Notes under the pieces: model-generated | What the model saw: the letters and a program-made list of their open reading frames with translations, nothing else | The model's database searches: none | Told to the model about the DNA's origin: nothing | Program-made: the position numbers and the translations under genes | Origin: Winogradskyella sp. | GTDB lineage: Bacteria; Bacteroidota; Bacteroidia; Flavobacteriales; Flavobacteriaceae | DNA: 64,000 nt | Assembly: GCF_028289625.1 (NCBI RefSeq) | Contig: NZ_JANQOM010000028.1 | Span: 1-64,000, forward strand | Reading direction: 5' to 3' | Shown: positions 16,548 to 25,782 of the stretch, one piece after another | Layout of the letters: each line of letters starts with the position of its first letter | Position numbering within the stretch: position 1 is the stretch's first letter

Positions 16548-18388
16548 AAATAGAAAAAAAAATATTTACAACTCTAGCAATCTTTTTTTTCAAATCATTC
16601 TGCTTTTCGCAGAATGACTCATCTTATTATTACTTTGATAGAATTACACCGATTGAATCAGTTATAAATAAAATAAATAAAACTGAAGACCAAGTATTAA
16701 AAGACTATTTCAAGTTAATTTATCATAGCAAGTTAAGAAACAAAGATTCAATTATTTTTTATGTGAACAAAATTGAATCAAAAAACAAACTACCTCAGCA
16801 TCTAAGAGCAAAACTAATTTTCTTCAAAGCTTATTATTATAGGATTTCGCAAAATGATTCATTAAGTTTCAAGTACCATAATGAGGCATTCAAAACTGCT
16901 AAGCATAATAATGATACTTTGACAATCTTGTCAACATTATCAGGGTTGTCTCAGTCGTATGACTATAACGATGACTTACCATACAGAATCGATTATTTAG
17001 AGGAATTAAAAAAACAAGCGTTTAAGTTCAATAACAACAATTACAAAATTACTCAGTCTTTTCTAAAAGGGAATTATTATTTGTTTCGGGATAGGGATAG
17101 TCTTGCACTTGAAAATTATAAAATCACCTTAAATTATAATTTTTCAAAAAGAGATAGTACAATTCTTTTGAATACACTTACGAATATTGGAATTCTTTAT
17201 AACGAAAATTTGAATTTGCCAGATTCGGCATTACATTATTATAATAAACGACTAAAATTAATAAACACTAATAAAGTATTCCAAAGTAAAACCAATTATT
17301 TTAATTCTTTTTTGAATATCGGAACCGCACATAACTATAAAAACGATTTAGATAAAGCGCTTTTGTTTACTTTGAAAGCTGATTCAATACCGATAGTCGA
17401 GAATGTACTGACCAGAAAATTAATCATAAAACAAAATTTAAGTGATATATATACTAAACTTGGAGATTATAAAAAAGCATTTTATTTCTTGTCTGAATAC
17501 AACAAACTTAATGATAGTTTAAATCGTAGGGAATTAGCTAGAGGAATTGCAAAGTATGAAAATCAGGAACTTAGAATTCAAAACTTAGAAAGCGAAGCCA
17601 AACGCAAACAAAACAGAAACCTATTTTTCGGCGCTTTAGGATTAATCCTTTTTGGTAGTATCGTTTTCTATCTCATCCAAAAAAACACCAAACGCCAACA
17701 AAAACTAGCAGAGCAAGAAAAAGCTTTAGAATCTCAAAAGCTAGCAACGGTTTTAAAGGAACAAGAGCTCGTCACTATTGATGCGATGATCGAAGGCCAG
17801 GAAAAAGAACGGCAACGCATTGCCAATGACCTGCATGATGATTTAGGTGGGTTGATGGCCACCGTAAAGCTACATTTCAATGCGCTGAAGGATAAAGAGT
17901 CTCCCGAACTGTTTGATAAAACCAATGCACTTATCGAAGAAGCTTACCAAAAAGTACGTTCGGTCGCGCATGCCAAAAACTCGGGTGTCATTGCCAAACA
18001 AGGGCTCTTAAAAGCTGTCAAAGATATGGCGGATAAAGTGTCGGCTTCCAATACCCTTAGCATCGAGGTGATTGATCATGGTTTGGACCAACGCTTAGAA
18101 AACAGCTTAGAACTCACCTTATTTAGAATTATCCAAGAACTGATTACCAATGTCGTCAAACATGCGGAAGCTTCAGAAGCCACAGTACATTTAACCAATC
18201 ACGACGACAGTATTAACATTATGGTTGAGGATAATGGTAAAGGTTTTAACCCCAGCCAAATTACCAAAACCAAAAAAGGGATGGGCATTAGTAGCATCGA
18301 TAAACGGGTAGAGCATTTAGACGGCAAACTCACCATTGAGTCCGAACAAAATAAAGGCACTACCATAATTATAGACATTCCAATATGA
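16544..18388 (+). CDS. TPR-containing sensor histidine kinase (HisKA_3 type)
   Basis: The 614-residue protein uses a TTG start at 16544, overlapping the previous stop (TTGA). The resulting MKIEKKIFTTLAIFFFKSFC is a good signal peptide. Extracytoplasmic TPR-like helices cover about residues 90-340, with one membrane segment near 356-376 and a coiled coil. The dimerisation domain has the phospho-acceptor histidine in NDLHDDLGG near residue 430. A C-terminal HATPase has ELITNVVKHA, EDNGKGF and GMGISSI. Partner: the response regulator that overlaps by 4 bp. Confidence 0.92.
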   Translation: MKIEKKIFTTLAIFFFKSFCFSQNDSSYYYFDRITPIESVINKINKTEDQVLKDYFKLIYHSKLRNKDSIIFYVNKIESKNKLPQHLRAKLIFFKAYYYRISQNDSLSFKYHNEAFKTAKHNNDTLTILSTLSGLSQSYDYNDDLPYRIDYLEELKKQAFKFNNNNYKITQSFLKGNYYLFRDRDSLALENYKITLNYNFSKRDSTILLNTLTNIGILYNENLNLPDSALHYYNKRLKLINTNKVFQSKTNYFNSFLNIGTAHNYKNDLDKALLFTLKADSIPIVENVLTRKLIIKQNLSDIYTKLGDYKKAFYFLSEYNKLNDSLNRRELARGIAKYENQELRIQNLESEAKRKQNRNLFFGALGLILFGSIVFYLIQKNTKRQQKLAEQEKALESQKLATVLKEQELVTIDAMIEGQEKERQRIANDLHDDLGGLMATVKLHFNALKDKESPELFDKTNALIEEAYQKVRSVAHAKNSGVIAKQGLLKAVKDMADKVSASNTLSIEVIDHGLDQRLENSLELTLFRIIQELITNVVKHAEASEATVHLTNHDDSINIMVEDNGKGFNPSQITKTKKGMGISSIDKRVEHLDGKLTIESEQNKGTTIIIDIPI

Positions 18389-19005
18389 TACGATTAGCCA
18401 TCGCCGAAGATCATCAATCGCTTATTGACGGTATTAAACTGCTTCTGGAATACGAAGACGATATCGAAATTATTGGTACGGCCAATGATGGAGAGGCTTT
18501 ATTAAAATTGGTACGTTTAAAACAACCCAATGTGGTGATTATGGACATCAGAATGCCAAAAGTGGATGGGATTTCAGCCACAAAGCAAATCAAAAAAGAA
18601 TTCCCACACACCAAAATATTAGGTTTTACAATGTTCGATCAACAAGATGCGATTCGGCAAATGTTAGAGGCTGGTGCTTCTGGGTATTTACTCAAAAACT
18701 CACCTTTAGACGAAGTCCTAAAAGCAGTACGTGCTGTACATAAAGGTCAGACCTATTTTGATGCCAATATCAAGGTAGAAGCCGAAAATGATAGCAACAA
18801 AAAAGCAAAAGGCACTTTGACCAAACGACAGATAGAAATTTTAGGGTTGATTGCGCAAGGCAAAACGTCACGAGAAATTGCCGACGAATTGTTTATCGGA
18901 GTTCATACGGTGGATACGCATCGTAAAAACATGGCGCGTATTTTAGGTTTGCATGGTAAAGGAGAACTCCTACGCTACGCTATAGAAAAAAAATACAAGT
19001 TTTAA
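18385..19005 (+). CDS. LuxR/NarL-family response regulator
   Basis: The 206-residue regulator has a receiver domain with phospho-acceptor D54 (VVIMDIRMPK), acidic residues at 8-9 and lysine in the LLKNSPLDEV stretch. A C-terminal LuxR helix-turn-helix follows (LTKRQIEILGLIAQGKTSRE). Its start overlaps the kinase stop (ATGA). The targets are not visible in the window. Confidence 0.95.
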   Translation: MIRLAIAEDHQSLIDGIKLLLEYEDDIEIIGTANDGEALLKLVRLKQPNVVIMDIRMPKVDGISATKQIKKEFPHTKILGFTMFDQQDAIRQMLEAGASGYLLKNSPLDEVLKAVRAVHKGQTYFDANIKVEAENDSNKKAKGTLTKRQIEILGLIAQGKTSREIADELFIGVHTVDTHRKNMARILGLHGKGELLRYAIEKKYKF

Positions 19006-19146
19006 AATTTTAATTAAAAAATTAATCTTGCTATAGCTGCTTTTATCCTACCAACTAATGGTTAACCTCTTTCGCAAAAAGCTACACGTCATACTATTTT
19101 TTAACTTTTACTATTAGAGTCTAAAAGATGCTCTTATTATAATTAC

Positions 19147-19154
19147 TATCTTTG
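19147..19154 (+). promoter_or_regulatory. Minus-7 box of the SRPBCC gene
   Basis: TATCTTTG, a perfect TAnnTTTG box, 32 bp upstream of ATG 19187. Confidence 0.5.
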
Positions 19155-19186
19155 AGTAGGCACTAACTAATTAATCAGGTTATAAA

Positions 19187-20200
19187 ATGAAAGCATTAAA
19201 GTACATCTTATTATTGCTACTTATCCTTATTATAGGATTTTCAATTTACGTTGCAGTACAACCCAACTCTTTTGAAGTAGAACGTAGCAGAACAATGAAG
19301 GCTCCCACGTCAATGGTTTATGATAACATTATTGATTTTAAAAATTGGGAAGCATGGTCATCATGGGCTGAAGCCGACCCAGATATGAAAATTACATTAC
19401 CCGAAAAAACTGAAGGCGTTGGAGGTTCTTACTCTTGGGAGGATAAAGACGGCATTGGCACTATGAAAACTACGGCAGCCATACCCAGCACCTCCATTAC
19501 GCAAGAAATGCAATTTGGAGATTTCCCCTCATCAGATATTGCATGGGACTTAAAACCTAATGAAGACGGTACCACAGAAGTCACCTGGAAGATTAAAGGC
19601 GAAAATCTTCCCTTTATTTTCAAAATGTTTTCTGTAATGATGGGTGGTATGGAATCACAAATTGGGCCGCATTACGAACGTAGTTTAGAAAAACTCGATA
19701 GTATTTTAATTGCAGATATGGAACGTTACAATATAGACATCAATGGTATTACCGAATATGGTGGTGGTTTCTACCTTTACAAAACCACCAATGCCAATTC
19801 CACAAATATCAGTGCTAAAATGGGTGAAAATTTTGGTGCTATTATGGAATTTATGGGGCAAAACGGATTGAAACAGTCTGGTATGCCACTTACCGTTTAC
19901 AATGAAATGGCTGAAACTGTGATTATGAGCAATGGCATTCCTGTGAAAGAACGTGTTGAAATTCCTGATGGTTCTGATGTCTCATTGGGTTTTACCCCAA
20001 AAATAAAAGTCTTAAAAACAACATTGACGGGAAACTATACCAATCTCCCCAAAGCTTGGGAAGCGACTATGAAGCATATTGAAGAACAAGGTTTGGAACA
20101 ATCGGAACTTAAACCTTTTGAAATTTACACGACTGATCCTGGGCTCTATCCTAATCCAGCCGATTGGAAAACTGAAATTTATATTCCTCTAAAAGAATAA
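19187..20200 (+). CDS. SRPBCC + GyrI-like effector-binding domain protein
   Basis: The 337-residue protein begins with one membrane helix (residues 5-25). An SRPBCC/polyketide-cyclase-like domain follows (about 35-170: VERSRTMKAPTSMVYDNII, WSSWAEADPDM). The C-terminal AraC effector-binding/GyrI-like domain covers about 200-337 and ends PADWKTEIYIPLKE. Both folds bind small hydrophobic molecules; ligand unknown. Its stop is immediately followed by the crcB start. Confidence 0.85.
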   Translation: MKALKYILLLLLILIIGFSIYVAVQPNSFEVERSRTMKAPTSMVYDNIIDFKNWEAWSSWAEADPDMKITLPEKTEGVGGSYSWEDKDGIGTMKTTAAIPSTSITQEMQFGDFPSSDIAWDLKPNEDGTTEVTWKIKGENLPFIFKMFSVMMGGMESQIGPHYERSLEKLDSILIADMERYNIDINGITEYGGGFYLYKTTNANSTNISAKMGENFGAIMEFMGQNGLKQSGMPLTVYNEMAETVIMSNGIPVKERVEIPDGSDVSLGFTPKIKVLKTTLTGNYTNLPKAWEATMKHIEEQGLEQSELKPFEIYTTDPGLYPNPADWKTEIYIPLKE

Positions 20201-20569
20201 ATGAAGCAACTTATTCTGGTTTTTGTTGGTGGTGGCTTCGGTAGTGTACTTCGGTTTTTAGTTGGCAAGTGGCTCAATAATCCTAGCGACGGAATTCCAT
20301 ACGGTACTTTTGCCGCCAATATTATCGGTAGTTTATTAATTGGTATTATCCTAGGTCTTGCCGCTAAGAACAATAGCCTTTCTGAAAATCAAATTCTTTT
20401 ATTGGCAACGGGATTTTGTGGTGGCTTTACTACATTCTCGACCTTTGCTTACGAAAACCATGTGTTTTTAAAGTCAGGGGATTTTTCAAGCTTCGCTATT
20501 TATACTATTGCTAGTTTTATTATCGGATTTTTGGCTGTTTTCTTAGGCATCTATTTGGTGAAAACTTAA
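20201..20569 (+). CDS. crcB: CrcB/Fluc fluoride channel
   Basis: A 122-residue protein with four membrane helices. It carries the Fluc motifs GGGFGSVLRFLVG near residue 9 and GFCGGFTTFSTFAYE near residue 65 (with the Phe-box). It exports toxic fluoride as a dual-topology dimer. The ATG follows the preceding stop with no gap. No fluoride riboswitch is visible. Confidence 0.93.
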   Translation: MKQLILVFVGGGFGSVLRFLVGKWLNNPSDGIPYGTFAANIIGSLLIGIILGLAAKNNSLSENQILLLATGFCGGFTTFSTFAYENHVFLKSGDFSSFAIYTIASFIIGFLAVFLGIYLVKT

Positions 20570-21168
20570 TGCTTTTTAAAATTTTTTAAACCAGCTTCGA
20601 TTTTAATTGGCACATAATTTTCTCTTGGGACAATTGGGCAAGAATACTTTTCATTATAAGCACAGTAAGGATTGTAGGCTTTGTTAAAATCTATCTCTAT
20701 AGAGTCACCTTCTGGAGTCATTAAATCGATATATCGCCCTCCAGCATATGTGCTGCTACCATTAGTATCGTCTAAAAAAGGGAGGAATAATTTATAACTG
20801 CCAAAACGTCCCATCTGCATACTTTCCTCTCCGACATAAGAATTTAATTTAAAGGTCTTCCCTTTCAAGTTAAAGCTTAGAACGCCATAAACCCGTTCTA
20901 TGTTAACGTCGCCTGTTGTGGTTTTCATCTCAAACCATTCAGAATTTGGTGTTTTTTCCAAACTGGCTTTGACCACGTAACTCGAATCGAACGGAAAAAA
21001 ATCCAGAGCCTTAAAACTCTTAAGATCTTTCTTTTTTAAAGGAGATTTTGAAGCATCCTTAAAATCGGCATTCATCTGCTTTTGCCATTCTGTATCTCCT
21101 AGCAGTTTTTCTTTTTGAGAACAGCTTAATACGCTCAAGACCAAAAGACCAATTAAAAATCGCTTCAT
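20566..21168 (-). CDS. DUF1684 family lipoprotein
   Basis: The 200-residue protein has a lipoprotein signal (MKRFLIGLLVLSVLSC) and the DUF1684 core, ending in YNPYCAYNEKYSCPIVPREN. Function unknown. It meets crcB tail to tail with a 4-bp overlap. A TATTTTTG box lies at 21196-21189, about 20 bp upstream of the ATG. Confidence 0.85.
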   Translation of the reverse strand: MKRFLIGLLVLSVLSCSQKEKLLGDTEWQKQMNADFKDASKSPLKKKDLKSFKALDFFPFDSSYVVKASLEKTPNSEWFEMKTTTGDVNIERVYGVLSFNLKGKTFKLNSYVGEESMQMGRFGSYKLFLPFLDDTNGSSTYAGGRYIDLMTPEGDSIEIDFNKAYNPYCAYNEKYSCPIVPRENYVPIKIEAGLKNFKKH

Positions 21169-21352
21169 TATGATAAACTTTTGAATTTCAAAAATACAAC
21201 ATATCAGATTTTATTGTAAGTTTGATTTGTAAAATAAAAATAACAATGTTACACGTGAATAGATATACTAAGCAAGACGCTGTGATTTCTTCGGAAGGCA
21301 TACGGATGCATTATCTATTGTAACTATTTTAATATACGATTAAACAATATTT

Positions 21353-21386
21353 AAAAGTCCGGCCTTAGCGTCGGACTTTTTATTTT
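21353..21386 (+). terminator. Orphan Rho-independent terminator
   Basis: Arms AAAAGTCCG (21353-21361) and CGGACTTTT (21372-21380) form a 9-bp stem followed by more T. No plus-strand gene precedes it in the 315-bp gap 21169-21483, so a short non-coding transcript may end here. The rest of the gap shows no gene. Confidence 0.55.
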
Positions 21387-21483
21387 AGTGAAGTTCTTAA
21401 TTCAAAAGTTTACGCATTGAATTATTATAACCGAACTAATCCCGATAGCTATCGGAATCTAAACCTTAAAAAACCAATGCGTA

Positions 21484-22695
21484 ATGAAAAAGCTATACTT
21501 TAACTACCTTGAATCCTTTAAAGGATTATCTACCGAAATCTGGTATCTCGCTTTAATTAGCTTGGTTAACAGAGCTGGTACCATGGTCATTCCTTTTTTG
21601 TCTTTATATCTCAAGAAGGAGATGGGCTTTACAGAAACTGATATTGGTTCAATTTTTGTCTTCTTTGGTATGGGGTCTGTTATTGGGTCATGGCTAGGCG
21701 GCAAACTGACTGACATTTTGGGATTTTATAAAATAATGGTTGCAAGTCTTTTCTTAACAGGTCTATGCTTTATCACCTTGCAATACATCAATTCATTTTG
21801 GGGATTTTGTATTGGCATCCTAATGACCATGTCCATCGCAGATAGTTTTCGCCCTGCAATTTTCGTAGCTATTAAGGCTTACAGTAAACCCGAAAATCAA
21901 ACAAGATCAGTCGGATTGATACGATTGGCCATTAATGCTGGTATGGGCATAGGTCCAACCTTAGCAGGTTTAATCATAGTTCTTGAAGGTTATCATATTT
22001 TATTCTGGATTGATGGATTAACATGTATTGCAGCTATACTACTATTTAACTATTTAGTTAAAGACCCAAAAATAAAACCGTCCGAAACACGAAAAAAGCA
22101 TCAAAATTTGGATAAGAATCTAGTTTATAAGGACACCTCATTCTGGATTCATTCTTTTATATGCTTTCTTTTCGGGATGGCTTTTTTTCAATTGTTTACG
22201 ACGATTCCATTGTACTATGATGAGATTTTTTACCTTAATGAATTCAAAATTGGAGTCATCTTATTTTTGAACGTTGCTATTATTGTAGTTTTTGAAATGC
22301 CACTTCTAAATTATTTGGAGAAGCGACTAATTCCTGTCACCAAACACATTATTATGTCTTGTGTACTCTTGGCAATAAGCTTTTTGGTATTGTATCAAAA
22401 TTTCTGGATAGGCATTTTAATTGTTAACATGGTACTCCTAACACTTAGTGAGATGCTCGGTTTCCCTTATACTAATAAATTTGCATTACAACGCGCCAAA
22501 GAAGGATTAGAAGGTAGTTATATGGCGATGTATGCGATGTCATTTTCTTTGGCACATATATTCGGTCCTAAAATCGGTTTGAGCATTGTGGACCTTTATG
22601 GTTATCAAATCAACTGGTTAATTACTTTTAGTTATGGAATAATAGCTATTATTTTGGCATACTGGTTACACAAACGTATAAAACAACATTTATAA
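21484..22695 (+). CDS. MFS transporter
   Basis: The 403-residue protein has about twelve membrane segments. The MFS loop-2/3 signature appears as GSWLGGKLTDILGF near residue 65, and the second half repeats the fold from about residue 215. Substrate unknown; it resembles drug/sugar efflux proteins. It overlaps the VOC gene by one base and probably forms an operon with the VOC and DJ-1 genes. Confidence 0.9.
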   Translation: MKKLYFNYLESFKGLSTEIWYLALISLVNRAGTMVIPFLSLYLKKEMGFTETDIGSIFVFFGMGSVIGSWLGGKLTDILGFYKIMVASLFLTGLCFITLQYINSFWGFCIGILMTMSIADSFRPAIFVAIKAYSKPENQTRSVGLIRLAINAGMGIGPTLAGLIIVLEGYHILFWIDGLTCIAAILLFNYLVKDPKIKPSETRKKHQNLDKNLVYKDTSFWIHSFICFLFGMAFFQLFTTIPLYYDEIFYLNEFKIGVILFLNVAIIVVFEMPLLNYLEKRLIPVTKHIIMSCVLLAISFLVLYQNFWIGILIVNMVLLTLSEMLGFPYTNKFALQRAKEGLEGSYMAMYAMSFSLAHIFGPKIGLSIVDLYGYQINWLITFSYGIIAIILAYWLHKRIKQHL

Positions 22696-23078
22696 TGAAT
22701 CTAAATCAAATCACTATTCCGTCGTTGGATGTAATAACCGCGACGGAATTCTACAAAAAACTTGGATTATTGCTCATAGTGGACGCTTTACCTAGATATG
22801 TAAGGTTTGAATGCCCTGATGGAGACAGTACGTTCTCTATTCACGTTGTTGAAGAATTGCCTACTGGAAAAGATCGCATTACTATATATTTTCAGAATGA
22901 AAATTTAGACGATGTGGTATCCCAACTCCAACAAAAAGGCATTACTTTTACGAGTGGACCAGAAGATAAACCTTGGCTTTGGAGAGAAGCCCATTTGTAC
23001 GATCCTGATGGTAACCATATCATTTTATACAGTGCTGGCGAGAACAGAAAAAATCCACCTTGGCGAATAAAAGACTAA
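22695..23078 (+). CDS. VOC superfamily (glyoxalase-like) protein
   Basis: A 127-residue vicinal-oxygen-chelate domain with N-terminal ITIPSLDVITATEFYKKLG and C-terminal REAHLYDPDGNHIILYSAGE, where the last Glu/His positions are typical metal ligands. It could be a glyoxalase, a dioxygenase or a resistance protein. It overlaps the MFS stop (TAATG). Confidence 0.87.
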   Translation: MNLNQITIPSLDVITATEFYKKLGLLLIVDALPRYVRFECPDGDSTFSIHVVEELPTGKDRITIYFQNENLDDVVSQLQQKGITFTSGPEDKPWLWREAHLYDPDGNHIILYSAGENRKNPPWRIKD

Positions 23079-23085
23079 AACACCA

Positions 23086-23853
23086 ATGACAAAATTCAAA
23101 TTTCAAATCATTCTAATTTTAGTTTGCTTTTTTACTCATTTTAGTTGTAACGATTCTAATGAGAAGTCGAAAGTATCAAATCAGATTCTGAATCAAGGTC
23201 AGAATGACAAACCGTTTCCTAAATTGGAAGCCAATCGCTATAACGTTGCCTTCTTAATTATGGATGGGGTTTATAATACTGAGCTTACAGCTCCTTACGA
23301 TATTTTTCAGCATACCGTATTCAGAAAAGGTATCAAGGCCATGAATGTCTTTACAGTTGCAAATACGGATACTCCTATTACTACTTTTGAAGGAATGCGT
23401 TTGTTGCCAGACTTTAACTATACAAGAGATGAATTACCAAAAATTGACATTCTTGTAGTACCTAGTGCAGAGCATCATTTAGATACCGATTTGGAAGATG
23501 AGGTAATGCTGAATTTTGTGAGAAAAGTGGATGAAGAAGCACAATTCATAACCTCGCATTGCGATGGCGCTTTTGTCCTCGCCAAAGCAGGCTTGCTAAA
23601 CAATGTGGTCTCCACGACCTTTCCTAGTGATATTGATAAAATGCGTGAGATGTTTCCAGATTTGGATATTAGAAAAGATGTACTTTTTGTGCATGATGGC
23701 AAGTATATTACCTCTGCAGGAGGAGCAAAATCTTTTGAAGCAGCACTTTACTTGAGTGAGTATTTATACGGGAAAGCTATTGCCCAATCTTTGGCAGATG
23801 GATTGGTCATTGATTGGGATCTGAATGAAGTACCACATCTTGTAATTGAATAA
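23086..23853 (+). CDS. DJ-1/PfpI family lipoprotein
   Basis: The 255-residue protein has a lipoprotein signal (Cys in THFSCND near residue 21) and a DJ-1/PfpI domain from about residue 55 (YNVAFLIMDGVYNTELTAPY). The nucleophile-elbow region reads TSHCDGAFVLAKAG, with the cysteine retained but preceded by SH instead of the usual AxC context. The lipoprotein anchor is unusual for the family. It is the third gene of the MFS-VOC operon, 7 bp after VOC. Confidence 0.85.
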   Translation: MTKFKFQIILILVCFFTHFSCNDSNEKSKVSNQILNQGQNDKPFPKLEANRYNVAFLIMDGVYNTELTAPYDIFQHTVFRKGIKAMNVFTVANTDTPITTFEGMRLLPDFNYTRDELPKIDILVVPSAEHHLDTDLEDEVMLNFVRKVDEEAQFITSHCDGAFVLAKAGLLNNVVSTTFPSDIDKMREMFPDLDIRKDVLFVHDGKYITSAGGAKSFEAALYLSEYLYGKAIAQSLADGLVIDWDLNEVPHLVIE

Positions 23854-23859
23854 ATACAT

Positions 23860-24303
23860 TTAATCTAGAGGTTTTATCTCGCTATGTTTTATGACATGTG
23901 ATAATACAATTTGTGTCTTGGTCTCACCATAAATAATCAGTTGATCAATAAAAGACTCCAAATGTTTCTGGTTTTTTAATACAACTTCCATAACGATATT
24001 ATCATTACCTGTGATTCTGTAACAATTCACAACCTCATCATAAGTTTTCACTTTCTCCAAAAAGGGTTTTAGCATACCCATAAACGCCCTTAGTGTGATG
24101 ATGGCTTTTAATTGATAGTCCGCTTTAAATGGAGATACAAAGGTGGTATAGCCTTGAATAATTTCGGCATCTTCCATCTTCTTAATACGCTCGCTTACAG
24201 CTGGTGAGCTTACTCCAACACGTCTTCCAATCTCTGCATTAGACATGCGTGCATTCTGTTGAAGGCATTTTAAAATCTTCCAATTTAAACTATCAATACT
24301 CAT
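23860..24303 (-). CDS. Lrp/AsnC family transcriptional regulator
   Basis: The 147-residue protein has an N-terminal helix-turn-helix (LNWKILKCLQQNARMSNAEI, then RVGVSSPAVSERIKKM) and a C-terminal RAM domain (YDEVVNCYRITGNDNIVMEV). It responds to an amino acid or related ligand. It is convergent with the MFS-VOC-DJ-1 operon, which is an inferred target. A TATATTTG box at 24347-24340 is its likely promoter. Confidence 0.93.
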   Translation of the reverse strand: MSIDSLNWKILKCLQQNARMSNAEIGRRVGVSSPAVSERIKKMEDAEIIQGYTTFVSPFKADYQLKAIITLRAFMGMLKPFLEKVKTYDEVVNCYRITGNDNIVMEVVLKNQKHLESFIDQLIIYGETKTQIVLSHVIKHSEIKPLD

Positions 24304-24417
24304 TTAATGTTTTTTTTAAAAAAAATATTTATTTTAAAGCAAATATAGTCTTTTGCCTTAATATCTAAAGTAAAATATCAAATGTACTCCGTAATTTCGT
24401 ATCAATTGCTATTGAAA

Positions 24418-24813
24418 ATGAATTGTAACCTACCGTCCCACTTATCAAATTTGCCTGTATATAAAAAGGCATTAGACATTATTACGCTGTCTCGAAGCAT
24501 ATCCACGTATTTAAATCACGATTTATCTTATTTAAATGATGATGGCTCTGAGGATAACGATATTTATTTCTCAGGAGATATCGTTCAACAATCCTCTAAT
24601 CTGGCACCTGAGATAATCAATGCTGAACGCGAACGCTATTCCGAAAAGAAACATAAGCATTTAGAAAGCCTTGAGCGTTTAACCAATAAATTATACAGTA
24701 ATTGTAGACGCTTAGAACGCTCTAAAAGCAATGGCAGGGATTATTTACCGATTTTAAAAGGTGAACTTAAAACATTCAGAAAACTACAGCGTAGTTGGAT
24801 GATGACGCTCTAA
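24418..24813 (+). CDS. Hypothetical all-helical protein
   Basis: 131 residues from MNCNLPSHLSNLPVYKKALD, rich in helices and with paired basic stretches (EKKHKHLESLERLTNKLYSN). No family is recognised; the N-terminal half is loosely like four-helix-bundle proteins. Its end overlaps the sigZ-like stop by 4 bp in the opposite direction. Confidence 0.6.
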   Translation: MNCNLPSHLSNLPVYKKALDIITLSRSISTYLNHDLSYLNDDGSEDNDIYFSGDIVQQSSNLAPEIINAERERYSEKKHKHLESLERLTNKLYSNCRRLERSKSNGRDYLPILKGELKTFRKLQRSWMMTL

Positions 24814-25352
24814 TTGCAGACTTTACAATCTTCTTTTTCCTGTATTTCTCCAACAAGGTATCCTTGTTCATTCATTGTATAGCCACAGCAGTCCATAAAA
24901 CCTTTAGCTATTTGCTTTCTCCCTCTTTGAATTTGGGACTTTAGTGTTGGTAAGGGAAGTTGTAATCGTTCCGCTATTTCTTTTTGCTTTAAACCCATAA
25001 TATCAAAAAGAAATATAGGATCTCTGTACTTCTTTGGGAGATTAATTAAAATTCCTCTGAGACAATCCTTTTCAGAATGTTCAGTAATCTCAGTATCCAT
25101 TTCTTCTTGAAAATTATTTAATTCAATGGTTCTCTTTGACGTTTTAAAATAATCTAGAATCGTATACCGTGCTACCGAATACAACCAAGGTTTTAATTTC
25201 TCATTATTCTTTAACGTATGAAGTTTGGTATGAACTTTAATAAATGTGTCTTGCAGAATATCATCTGCAATCATCTCTTGATCTACCTTACTTAAGATGA
25301 AACGCTTTACATCGGCCGAATATATATCCCAAACTAGTTTTGTAGTCATCAT
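24810..25352 (-). CDS. sigZ: SigZ-like ECF sigma factor
   Basis: 180 residues with region 2 (ADDILQDTFIKVHTKLHTLK, then WLYSVARYTILDYFK) and region 4 (GLKQKEIAERLQLPLPTLKS). Instead of a free C-terminus it has a tail with cysteines (DCCGYTMNEQGYLVGE, ending EDCKVCN) as in the SigZ group, which may sense metal or redox state. A cysteine-rich small gene lies upstream in the same direction. Confidence 0.85.
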   Translation of the reverse strand: MMTTKLVWDIYSADVKRFILSKVDQEMIADDILQDTFIKVHTKLHTLKNNEKLKPWLYSVARYTILDYFKTSKRTIELNNFQEEMDTEITEHSEKDCLRGILINLPKKYRDPIFLFDIMGLKQKEIAERLQLPLPTLKSQIQRGRKQIAKGFMDCCGYTMNEQGYLVGEIQEKEDCKVCN

Positions 25353-25364
25353 CTATATAAATTT

Positions 25365-25457
25365 GTCAGTTCGAGTGAATTTCTTTTAGAAAATAGTATC
25401 GAGAAGTTAAGTAGTTCTCGATACAAATTTGGTTTCACCAAATTCACTCGAACTGAC
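25365..25457. repeat. Dispersed palindromic repeat, copy B (93-bp long hairpin)
   Basis: 18-bp perfect outer inverted repeat (25365-25382 with 25440-25457) and a 10-bp inner repeat GTATCGAGAA (25396-25405) / TTCTCGATAC (25415-25424). The inner core and the GTTCGAGT outer motif are shared with 5189-5280. It separates the Cys-rich small gene from sigZ and may end or process their transcript. Confidence 0.75.
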
Positions 25458-25464
25458 CACAAAT

Positions 25465-25569
25465 TTAACAATTACAATCTGTACAAGTGCAATTATCACA
25501 AGTACAGTCTGTACATTTTCCATTATTACAAGGTTCACAACTGCAGATGCAGTCTTTAGCAGTTCTCAT
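25465..25569 (-). CDS. Metallothionein-like 34-residue Cys-rich peptide
   Basis: An ATG at 25569 opens a 34-codon frame starting MRTAKDCICSCEPCNNGKC and continuing with TDC, TC, DNC, TC, TDC and NC, giving 11 cysteines in 34 residues, mostly CxC and CxxC. It is too short for usual gene calling. It resembles metallothioneins in composition; no homologue can be confirmed here. It lies just upstream of the SigZ-like gene with its CxxC tail, in the same orientation, separated by repeat copy B. Confidence 0.6.
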   Translation of the reverse strand: MRTAKDCICSCEPCNNGKCTDCTCDNCTCTDCNC

Positions 25570-25782
25570 AGTAAAAATTTTAGTATTCCTTTAATAGACG
25601 ATGTTACTATGAAAAAGATGCAAATAGTATTCACTATTTTAAGAGATGATTTGACGGTGCTATTTATTTGAAATACTATGTATAGTAGCTGGGAATTGCT
25701 TTGGCTGCGCCGAATCTCGCCCAGTCATCTTAAATTGCCTATGACCTTTACAACGATTGGGCTTTGGTGCTTGAACTTTGAT

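Noticed and set aside
25684-25710. GAATTGCTTT upstream of the array as another decayed repeat
   Set aside because: Only 10 bases match and the spacing to the first repeat is not a multiple of the array period.
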